12,947 bases of DNA from Blastocatellia bacterium (GTDB lineage: Bacteria > Acidobacteriota > Blastocatellia > Pyrinomonadales > Pyrinomonadaceae): contig JACDAK010000078.1 in NCBI GenBank assembly GCA_013695495.1, forward strand, positions 1 to 12,947, written 5' to 3'. Positions 1 to 5,706 of the stretch are shown here, piece after piece; positions within the stretch are counted from its first letter, which is position 1, and every line of letters starts with the position of its first letter. The notes below the pieces were generated by a model. The model was given only the letters and a program-made list of their open reading frames with translations. It did no database searches and was not told the DNA's origin. Both the position numbers and the translations under genes were made by a program.

Positions 1-1
1 C

Positions 2-379
2 CACTTTGATCTCGAGTTGAATCTTGAAGCTCTACGTGAGATGTCGGAACCTGCCGTCAAGCGCCGGCCGTTCGTTGAAGAGTACATCAACCGCGATGGC
101 GGTAAGAGCGTTATCGTCCTTGGCGAAGGCCGCTTGATCAACCTTGCAGCTGCCGAGGGCCATCCTGCCTCGGTGATGGATATGTCCTTCGCAAACCAGG
201 CTCTTTCAGCGGAATATCTGGTCAAAGAGAAAGGAAAACTTCCCGCAGGCGTCCACGTGCTGCCGCAGGAAGTGGATCAGGAGATCGCGAGCCTTAAACT
301 TCGAGCAATGGGCATCTCAATCGATGAACTCACCCCAGAAATGGTCGAATACATGTCCTCTTGGGAAACGGGGACGTAA
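2..379 (+). CDS. ahcY: Adenosylhomocysteinase (S-adenosyl-L-homocysteine hydrolase), C-terminal part
   Basis: Partial gene: the reading frame is open at the left edge, and 125 C-terminal residues are visible before a TAA stop. The enzyme is cytosolic and NAD-dependent. It reversibly splits S-adenosylhomocysteine into adenosine and homocysteine, removing the inhibitory by-product of SAM-dependent methylation. The visible part begins HFDLELN and carries the conserved GRLINLAAAEGHP stretch followed by MDMSFANQAL, which closes the NAD-binding fold and returns to the substrate domain. The protein ends in YMSSWETGT. It therefore belongs to the short-tailed form known from archaea and Thermotoga-like bacteria and lacks the KPDHYRY tail, which in the long form reaches into the NAD site of a neighbouring subunit. 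A TTG inside the frame at 17 is an ordinary Leu codon, not a start. The gene is followed directly by a strong terminator. Confidence 0.93.
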   Translation, partial: HFDLELNLEALREMSEPAVKRRPFVEEYINRDGGKSVIVLGEGRLINLAAAEGHPASVMDMSFANQALSAEYLVKEKGKLPAGVHVLPQEVDQEIASLKLRAMGISIDELTPEMVEYMSSWETGT

Positions 380-397
380 GACTACCTAGCGATTCGT

Positions 398-431
398 AAG
401 AGCGGGGCATTTCGGTGCCCCGCTCTTTTTT
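398..431 (+). terminator. Rho-independent terminator after ahcY
   Basis: A perfect 12-bp stem is formed by AAGAGCGGGGCA (398-409) and TGCCCCGCTCTT (416-427), with the 6-base loop TTTCGG, and runs into a T tract to 431. It starts 18 bases after the ahcY stop. Its T tract overlaps the stop codon of the convergent lptF-lptG gene (430-432). On the minus strand the same stem is followed by only a poor T run, so it should act mainly on ahcY transcripts. Confidence 0.92.
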
Positions 432-2907
432 ACGTCTTGTCACGGGATAGAAGAAATACCCCCAGCATCGAGAAAAGCATCAGCGGCCCCCAAACAGCGG
501 CACGCGGATCAAGAGCTCCGCTGGCTCCGAACTGTTCGAACACCCCGGTAAAACCCATGAACAGAAGCCAAAGGCCAATGGCATAGCCCACCGTCACCAC
601 CTTCCCTTTTCTGCTTAGGGAAAGGGCAAACGGAGCGGTGAAAAGCGCAATTATAAATGGAAGAAACAGTGTGCTGTAGCGCTTCTCTACAGCAACGGCA
701 AAGGTTCGGCGTTCTAATTCGGACCCGCTCAGGGCCAACTGCCTTTTCGCCTCGTCGATCGTCATGTGACTCGGCTTCTTCCGAAACCCGCTGAATGGAT
801 TCTGCGGCTCGATCAGTTCCCCGCCGGTTATCGACAATTGCCCACGATTTTGCTGGCCCAAGCCGGACGCTACAGCCTCACCGACAAACCGGATCTTGTC
901 CCCTTGCCATTCCGCTTTTTCGGAACGGTACACGGCTTGCAATTCCGCCCCTTTATCAACAAATTCATAGACAACGAGATCGTACACGGGGCAACTTGTT
1001 ACGCATGCCTCGATAACTTTGGCTATTTCGTTATCAGACGGAGGCCGCTGCCCTTCAAGCTCGGTGCCAGACGGCTGATAGGCGCCGGATTGTTCTTTTT
1101 CGTTATCAGACGCAGAATTCGAAGTGCCCAAAGGCAATCCGAAAGGCGTCGAGTTCACCTTCTTCTTCGCCGCCAAAGCGGAATCTGCCTCGTCGATTTG
1201 AAGATCCGGAGCCAACCGAAACGAATAGATGCGCCTATCATTAGCCACCCAGAACGTATCAGCGATGCGGCGAACCGACCCGCGATCGCGTATCTGAGTA
1301 CGGAGTAGATCTTGCATCAAATTGCCGTACGGAGCGACTCGCTCCTGAATCTGCCAATTGATTACCCCTAGAAATAACATTAGGATGAAGCACGGAAATA
1401 GCAGCCGATACACGCTTTGCCCCGCCGAAGTCCACGTCACTATCTCGTTCTGCCGGGATTTGATGACATAGGTCGCCAGCACAGCGACCATAGCGGCGGA
1501 GGGGGCCAGTTGTATGTAAACGAAGGGCAGTAGATATACGAGATACCTAGTTAAAAGCCAGATGCCGCCGTCCATCGTCCCGGCGAACCGCCAGAGCTCA
1601 AATGCTGTAAAAATTACGAACACGGCAGCTAGAAATCCAACCGTTAGAGCATAATGACGAAGTATGTTGAGAAGAAGGTCGAAGTCGCGCAGGCCGGTTG
1701 TAAGATCTACGAAGTAATTGCGGCTGTCCCCTTTCTTCTTTCGATCTCGGATCTTATCAACCAATGCAGTGAACGGGTTTCGGCTCGGAGACTTGTGCCG
1801 CAATTTGGTCGAAAGACTGAACCAAATAATAGCCGCCGCGCTTGCTCCAAAAGGGATCATGCTTCCCATAAACACGCTGATCCACCCCGTACGCGCGAGT
1901 TGCTCACCGAGGAAGGCAAGGAGGAAAAAGATGATCAGAGATATCAGTGCTAAAAATATCCCAAATCCCCTTCCCCCCCGGCTGAACCGGAGGATAAGTA
2001 TCGTCCCGAGTACGCAGAAGATCAGCGGAGTTATCGAAAGCAATATCCTACGCTGCCAAACTATTTGTGCCTCGATGCGGTCCTTCCCTTCTGCCTCTGC
2101 CGCATATTCCGCGAGCTGAGCCAGGCCCATCTCTTCCGCAGAAATGTCTGAGGTGCTGAGCTTTTCGATCAACTCGCCGCGTCGCGTTTGTATCGCAAAG
2201 CGAACCTGCCCTATCTTTTCCGAAACGAACTTTTCGCTGATTCCCGCGCGCTGAAATGTCCAAACTACCGCATTCTCCAACACAAGCTCCGACTGCTGCT
2301 CTGTAGAATCGATACGACCGTGCGTGCTCGTTATCAGACGCACCACACCGGTTTCGGCGTCTTCATTGTGTATAAAGATGTTCTTCCACTGCCCCTCCGC
2401 AAGATCCCCGTCCTTTACGTAAACAGTGAATCCAGCAAGTTCGGTATTGAAAACGCCTGGTTCGATCGGCGATTCTAATTTATAGATCGCAGCTTGGATC
2501 GCGACTTGACGCACAATGCCCGCCGCCAGCGGGACGCCGAAAACATTTATTGAAAAAGCAAAAAGCGAAAGAATCACCCCGAGTATGACCACAGGCGCAA
2601 GTATTTGAAGGTTCCCTATGCCGGCTGCCCGTATCGCGACCAACTCACTGTCGCCCTGCATTTTTGAGAGGCCGATTATGACCCCGACGAGTACGGCCAT
2701 GGGACACGTGAAGGCGATGACATTGGGCACGAGCGCGATCGTAAGTTGCCAGATCAACGCGGACGGAATGTTTACACTAAAGAAAATGTCAGCGAACCGC
2801 CCGCCCTGTTGAACAAACAGGATCACGCTCAGCAGCACCCACGAGAAGATGAAATACGGCAAGATCGCCTGTATCAGATATCTCGATATCGTTATGCTTG
2901 TTCTCAT
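430..2907 (-). CDS. LptF-LptG fusion: LPS export ABC transporter permease, both halves in one chain
   Basis: This 825-residue inner-membrane protein carries two YjgP/YjgQ-family permease copies in tandem; separate LptF and LptG are each about 360 residues. Copy 1 (about 1-367) has hydrophobic helices near 12-33, 50-80, 98-124, 284-307, 313-334 and 343-366, with a periplasmic beta domain at about 145-245. A basic linker (367-410) precedes copy 2, with helices near 418-438, 455-482, 500-518, 744-764, 769-790 and 800-820 and a periplasmic domain at about 540-740. With LptB the pair extracts LPS from the inner membrane and passes it to LptC/LptA. Which half is F and which is G follows only from order. 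Copy 2 has a hydrophilic, low-complexity insertion (about 570-630) followed by a CxxxC pair (Cys635, Cys639). The ATG overlaps the recO stop by four bases (ATGA), indicating translational coupling. It is the last gene of the minus-strand operon. Confidence 0.9.
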   Translation of the reverse strand: MRTSITISRYLIQAILPYFIFSWVLLSVILFVQQGGRFADIFFSVNIPSALIWQLTIALVPNVIAFTCPMAVLVGVIIGLSKMQGDSELVAIRAAGIGNLQILAPVVILGVILSLFAFSINVFGVPLAAGIVRQVAIQAAIYKLESPIEPGVFNTELAGFTVYVKDGDLAEGQWKNIFIHNEDAETGVVRLITSTHGRIDSTEQQSELVLENAVVWTFQRAGISEKFVSEKIGQVRFAIQTRRGELIEKLSTSDISAEEMGLAQLAEYAAEAEGKDRIEAQIVWQRRILLSITPLIFCVLGTILILRFSRGGRGFGIFLALISLIIFFLLAFLGEQLARTGWISVFMGSMIPFGASAAAIIWFSLSTKLRHKSPSRNPFTALVDKIRDRKKKGDSRNYFVDLTTGLRDFDLLLNILRHYALTVGFLAAVFVIFTAFELWRFAGTMDGGIWLLTRYLVYLLPFVYIQLAPSAAMVAVLATYVIKSRQNEIVTWTSAGQSVYRLLFPCFILMLFLGVINWQIQERVAPYGNLMQDLLRTQIRDRGSVRRIADTFWVANDRRIYSFRLAPDLQIDEADSALAAKKKVNSTPFGLPLGTSNSASDNEKEQSGAYQPSGTELEGQRPPSDNEIAKVIEACVTSCPVYDLVVYEFVDKGAELQAVYRSEKAEWQGDKIRFVGEAVASGLGQQNRGQLSITGGELIEPQNPFSGFRKKPSHMTIDEAKRQLALSGSELERRTFAVAVEKRYSTLFLPFIIALFTAPFALSLSRKGKVVTVGYAIGLWLLFMGFTGVFEQFGASGALDPRAAVWGPLMLFSMLGVFLLSRDKT

Positions 2908-3665
2908 CTAGTATGTGAGCGGTCCCCGGCAAATTGAGGAACTCTGATCGTTCGCCCGGCCGCGGCTTCTAGCATCCGTTGCATTATGGCCGAAGCCTCG
3001 GCGAGGACGACCTGGGTAGCAGGACATGCCGTTACGAAGTCGTTCGGTGAACGCGCCTGAATGTCGCCAAACAATCGGCGTATTTCCGGACTGAGAGTTC
3101 GATTCCCCTTGACCTGCCGGCAGTTGCAGCAGAATATTCGAAAGGAACTGTCCGTCATCGTCTCCTCCGTGTCACTAATTTCCCTTCCACATGCTGCACA
3201 TGCTTTCAGTTCAGGCCAGTAGCCGCCCAACCGAAGAAGCCACAATTCAAAATATGCGCGCACTGCCGCAAGCTCCCTTTCGTTAGAAGCCTTTATCTCA
3301 GATACCGCTTTAACCATTCGATAAAGCTTCTCGTTTGGATCGTTCGGCGGCGCAAACGTAGATAAGAGCTCTGCAATGTACGAAAATGTCGAAAGATAAG
3401 CCAGCTCACTTGCTGCTTCAAAGCTCGATCTGACAAGCTCTACGCTTTGGATATTTACCAACTCCCGGTCTTCCTTGTGAAAGAACGTCAGATCGACGAC
3501 AGAAAACGGCTCAAGCAAGGCGCCGAAGCGGCTTTTTAGCCGTTTCACTCCCTTGGCGACACCTCTGACGATGCCGTGCTCGCGGGTAAAAAAAACTACG
3601 ATCCGGTCGGCATCGGCCAGGTCGTAGCTCTTTAGCACAAAGCTTTCTGTTTCGTAGAGGGGCAT
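2904..3665 (-). CDS. recO: DNA repair protein RecO
   Basis: RecO mediates RecF-pathway recombination: it anneals complementary strands and, with RecR, loads RecA onto SSB-coated single-stranded DNA. From the ATG at 3665 the protein has 253 residues, close to the family length. The N-terminal OB fold shows the usual pattern: ESFVLKSYDLADADRIV, then FTREHGIVRGVAKGVKR and FGALLEPF. A central helical region follows. A four-cysteine zinc-site pattern is visible: CxxC at 156/159 (CAAC) and CxxC at 179/182 (CCNC), as in zinc-bearing RecO proteins. The frame can be extended to a TTG at 3689, adding eight residues. I prefer the ATG because the family normally starts just before the (E/T)-(A/S)-x-V-L motif and because a weak GGGCGA lies six bases before the ATG. 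The TGA stop overlaps the ATG of lptF-lptG. Confidence 0.92.
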   Translation of the reverse strand: MPLYETESFVLKSYDLADADRIVVFFTREHGIVRGVAKGVKRLKSRFGALLEPFSVVDLTFFHKEDRELVNIQSVELVRSSFEAASELAYLSTFSYIAELLSTFAPPNDPNEKLYRMVKAVSEIKASNERELAAVRAYFELWLLRLGGYWPELKACAACGREISDTEETMTDSSFRIFCCNCRQVKGNRTLSPEIRRLFGDIQARSPNDFVTACPATQVVLAEASAIMQRMLEAAAGRTIRVPQFAGDRSHTR

Positions 3666-3692
3666 TGAAATTCGCCCGGTTCTGATCAAGTT

Positions 3693-3860
3693 CTAGGGAA
3701 TAAAATAAAGGACCCAGGCAATCAACAGGCTGATTCCGATGAACTGGGCGAACGACTTCAACCCATAAATCGTCCTCTCCTTCACAGTGCCGTCCGCAAA
3801 GGCTGCAAACACCAAGGAGATCAAGAGCCCGAACGCGACCAGATAAACAAAATGGATCAT
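3693..3860 (-). CDS. Small two-helix membrane protein (55 aa), function unknown
   Basis: I translated this small gene by hand. It starts at an ATG whose last two bases are part of the TGA stop of the upstream DUF6677-like gene (ATGA overlap, 3860-3857) and ends in TAG, 27 bases before the recO ATG. The 55-residue product begins MIHFVYLVAFGLLISLVFAA. It has one hydrophobic helix at about 4-21, a short charged connector (DGTVKERT, 23-30), a stretch with Lys35, and a second helix at about 38-54 ending in LYFIP. There is no signal-peptide cleavage motif, so a small inner-membrane hairpin is likely. I do not recognise a named family. The tight overlap, sensible hydrophobicity pattern and position inside a compact operon support a real gene. 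A functional tie to its neighbours is only inference. Confidence 0.72.
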   Translation of the reverse strand: MIHFVYLVAFGLLISLVFAAFADGTVKERTIYGLKSFAQFIGISLLIAWVLYFIP

Positions 3861-4237
3861 TTCTTTCTCCCTATGTTTATATCTAGAGCGTCCATGATCG
3901 CGAGGTAGTTGAGCAGCCCCGCGGTTTCCAGCATTCTTCCACCGTACTCAAAGGTTGCGCGGGCCGCTACGTTCGGCGAGGGTTCTAATGTCACGATCGA
4001 TGAGATAAAAGCACCGAGACCGTTCCCCAACTTCGCGAATACGTTCAGCATATATAGGAGTTGCCCGTCTTTGTATTCGAACCCGGGATAGTATGCCCCA
4101 CCGCTAGCCATCGCAATGATGAACATCAGCCAGATGGCCCCGCTGATGATGAGCCCACGCTTCATGCGCCCCTGCATAAGGTGCCCGGCGCCCGGAAAGA
4201 GCCATGCTGCTATCGCGACAAGTATCGGATTGTTCAT
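3857..4237 (-). CDS. DUF6677-like membrane protein (126 aa)
   Basis: First gene of the minus-strand operon that leads into recO and lptF-lptG. The 126-residue protein has an N-terminal hydrophobic segment containing AWLFPGAGHLMQGRMKRG, a motif shared with small membrane families in which a P-G-x-G-H turn joins two helices. A second helix follows at about 28-46 (LIISGAIWLMFIIAMASGG). After an aromatic/polar stretch (YYPGFEYKDG) come a weaker hydrophobic segment near 72-82 and a conserved-looking C-terminal part, FEYGGRMLETAGLLNYLAIMDALDI, ending in RKK. I assign it from memory to DUF6677, a family of unknown function that I associate with Acidobacteriota; this needs a profile search. No catalytic residues can be named. 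The ATG at 4237 follows a G-rich stretch (GGGACGGGG) that is only a fair ribosome binding site. The stop overlaps the start of the 55-residue gene. Confidence 0.72.
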   Translation of the reverse strand: MNNPILVAIAAWLFPGAGHLMQGRMKRGLIISGAIWLMFIIAMASGGAYYPGFEYKDGQLLYMLNVFAKLGNGLGAFISSIVTLEPSPNVAARATFEYGGRMLETAGLLNYLAIMDALDINIGRKK

Positions 4238-4264
4238 TAATACCCCGTCCCTTAAATCTACACA

Positions 4265-4290
4265 TTAGATGTCGCGTTCTCGACATCTAA
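4265..4290. repeat. Perfect 10-bp inverted repeat (hairpin or operator) upstream of the DUF6677-recO-lptFG operon
   Basis: TTAGATGTCG (4265-4274) and CGACATCTAA (4281-4290) are exact reverse complements separated by the six bases CGTTCT. The repeat lies in the 104-base gap between the amidotransferase stop (4342) and the DUF6677-like start (4237). Neither side has a clear T tract, so it is not a textbook intrinsic terminator. It could still end or stabilise the amidotransferase transcript, or be a regulator site for the downstream operon. Confidence 0.6.
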
Positions 4291-4341
4291 AATCACGGTG
4301 ATGCAAACGCCACAAATGTCTGCGATCATTGACCTTATACA

Positions 4342-5054
4342 TTACCTAGAATCCACTTCATGCCTGAGAGTGCATTCCTCGATGAAAGCCACGAAGATCC
4401 GCCGGGAGATCTCATTATCCCTCCAACCGAGTTCCGGATGCCATTGTACTCCAATTACGAACCTGCCATCACGATCATCCTCGATCGCCTCGATAATGCC
4501 GTCCGGAGCGAAGGCCGACGCAACTAAATGCGTACCGACCGCTTTCACCGCCTGATGATGATGAGAGTTTACTTTAGCTATTTTAATATCATCGCCCAAC
4601 AATCGACTTATCCGACTGTTGTCCTCGGGCCTCAAAGCATGTGATTCCCTTTCAAGCGGAATCCCCTGCTCGTGCTTGATACTTCCCTCAACCTGCGAAC
4701 CGATATCTTGGATGAGGCTGCCACCGCGGGCTACGTTCAGTATCTGCATCCCAAAACAAATCCCGAGCACCGGCAGATTCCGCCTTTCTGCTTCTGCGAG
4801 TACGAGCAGATCCGTTTCGTTCTTCTCTGGCATCACCCGCTTCAACATTGGATGCGGGTCTTCACTCCCGGCAAAAGTATGCCTTCAAGACCATCGAGAG
4901 CTGATGAAATATAATTGGCGTCCGGGATAAGTGCCAAATGGATCGGCGTCGCATCGAACCCGAAAAGAGCCTCACTATAGTCACGCCCTAGATAAAAACG
5001 CCTCGTCTGATGCTCCACTCGCATGGTTATCCCGATCCGGGGGCGCCTCATCAT
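4342..5054 (-). pseudogene. Class I glutamine amidotransferase / peptidase C26 (PuuD-like gamma-glutamyl hydrolase), one-base frameshift
   Basis: Two minus-strand frames make up one family member. The N-terminal part (5054 down to 4842) reads MMRRPRIGITMR, continues to DGLEGILLPG, then runs out of register into VKTRIQC and a stop. The C-terminal part (open from about 4869 to the TAA at 4342) reads GSEDPHPMLKRVMPE and carries the complete catalytic set: nucleophile Cys in LGICFGMQILNV, the VNSHHHQA motif, and His/Glu in GVQWHPEL. Restoring one G in the GGG run (CCC at 4867-4869 on +) gives LLPGSEDPHP, matching the LPGS stretch of PuuD, and a protein of about 237 residues, near the family's about 250. 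Such enzymes hydrolyse gamma-glutamyl amides, for example gamma-glutamyl-GABA in putrescine breakdown; the substrate here is unknown. A TTG at 5072 would add six residues, but ATG at 5054 or 5051 fits better. Sequence error, recent mutation and recoding are all possible. Confidence 0.87.
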
Positions 5055-5072
5055 ATATAAGTCAATGTTCAA

Positions 5073-5098
5073 TCAAATTGCGGAAGCTGTCAATTTGA
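5073..5098. promoter_or_regulatory. 8-bp inverted repeat, candidate operator between the amidotransferase gene and hslV
   Basis: TCAAATTG (5073-5080) and CAATTTGA (5091-5098) are exact reverse complements around a 10-base spacer; half-site centres are 18 bases apart. The right arm overlaps the -35 box of the hslV promoter (5095-5100). The repeat also overlaps a perfect TTGACA on the minus strand (5093-5088) facing the amidotransferase gene. This placement suits a dimeric repressor, but no regulator is identified. Confidence 0.4.
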
Positions 5099-5123
5099 GC
5101 ATTTGAAATTAAACACTTATAGT
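5095..5123 (+). promoter_or_regulatory. Sigma70-type promoter of hslVU
   Basis: TTGAGC (5095-5100) and TATAGT (5118-5123) are separated by exactly 17 bases in an AT-rich stretch, with four of six and five of six matches to consensus. Transcription would begin near 5130. This excludes the longest possible hslV frame, whose TTG at 5103 would lie between the two boxes, and supports the ATG at 5151. Confidence 0.65.
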
Positions 5124-5150
5124 AAATCTTTCATGATCGGCTTGGAACAT

Positions 5151-5684
5151 ATGAACAAGATCCGCTCGACGACCGTGATAATGGTGCGCCGCGGTGACGC
5201 GGTAGCGATGGCGTCCGATGGCCAGGTGACGCTTGGCGAAACCGTTATAAAAGGGAAGGCTCGAAAGGTTCGACGATTGGGCGGGGGCGCGGTACTTGCT
5301 GGATTCGCGGGTGCAACGGCCGACGCGTTTACGCTCCTGACTAAGTTCGAAGCTAAGCTCAACGAGTTTCAAGGACAACTCGAACGTTCTGCTATCGAAC
5401 TTAGCAAGGAATGGCGCACGGACCGATATCTGAGGCACCTCGAAGCGCTTCTCATCGTAGCGGACAAAAATGACGGTTTTCTTATTTCAGGCAAGGGCGA
5501 CGTCATCTCTTCAGACGATGGCCTCTTATCTGTAGGGTCGGGCAGCATGTTCGCGATGGCCGCCGCGAGAGCATTGATGGAAAACACCGAGATGTCGGCG
5601 AAAGAGATCGCGCAGGAGTCGATGCGGATCGCGGGCGAGATCTGTATTTATACGAATTCAGACGTTACGTTAGAGGAGCTTTAG
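5151..5684 (+). CDS. hslV: ATP-dependent protease subunit HslV (ClpQ)
   Basis: HslV is the proteolytic double-hexamer core of the cytosolic HslVU (ClpQY) protease, which degrades unfolded and regulatory proteins fed to it by HslU. From the ATG at 5151 it has 177 residues. A six-residue propeptide, MNKIRS, precedes the N-terminal nucleophile threonine (TTVIMVRRGD). Counting that Thr as 1, Asp17 (SDGQ) and Lys33 (ARKVRRL) are both in the expected places. GFAGATADAFTLL, KEWRTDRYLRHLEALL, GSGSMFAMAAARAL and the ending GEICIYTNSDVTLEEL are family hallmarks. The start was chosen because a GGA lies four bases upstream, because the promoter at 5095-5123 rules out the TTG at 5103, and because a short propeptide is usual. 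ATG at 5133 is a less likely alternative. It is co-transcribed with hslU, 22 bases downstream. Confidence 0.95.
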   Translation: MNKIRSTTVIMVRRGDAVAMASDGQVTLGETVIKGKARKVRRLGGGAVLAGFAGATADAFTLLTKFEAKLNEFQGQLERSAIELSKEWRTDRYLRHLEALLIVADKNDGFLISGKGDVISSDDGLLSVGSGSMFAMAAARALMENTEMSAKEIAQESMRIAGEICIYTNSDVTLEEL

Positions 5685-5706
5685 AGAAAGGATTTGGGTA
5701 GGAGCG

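Noticed and set aside
766..1308. Plus-strand open frame of 180 codons inside lptF-lptG
   Set aside because: It is antisense to a well-supported permease gene; the translation is rich in Arg, Leu and Pro with no recognisable motif.
3666..3689. TTG start of recO adding eight residues
   Set aside because: The extension (MIRTGRIS) is outside the usual family N-terminus and has no ribosome binding site; the ATG at 3665 fits better, though the TTG cannot be excluded.
5065..5093. Minus-strand promoter for the amidotransferase gene (TTGACA at 5093-5088)
   Set aside because: The -35 is perfect, but the hexamer 17 bases on is GAACAT and nearby registers are no better, so I did not list it as a promoter.
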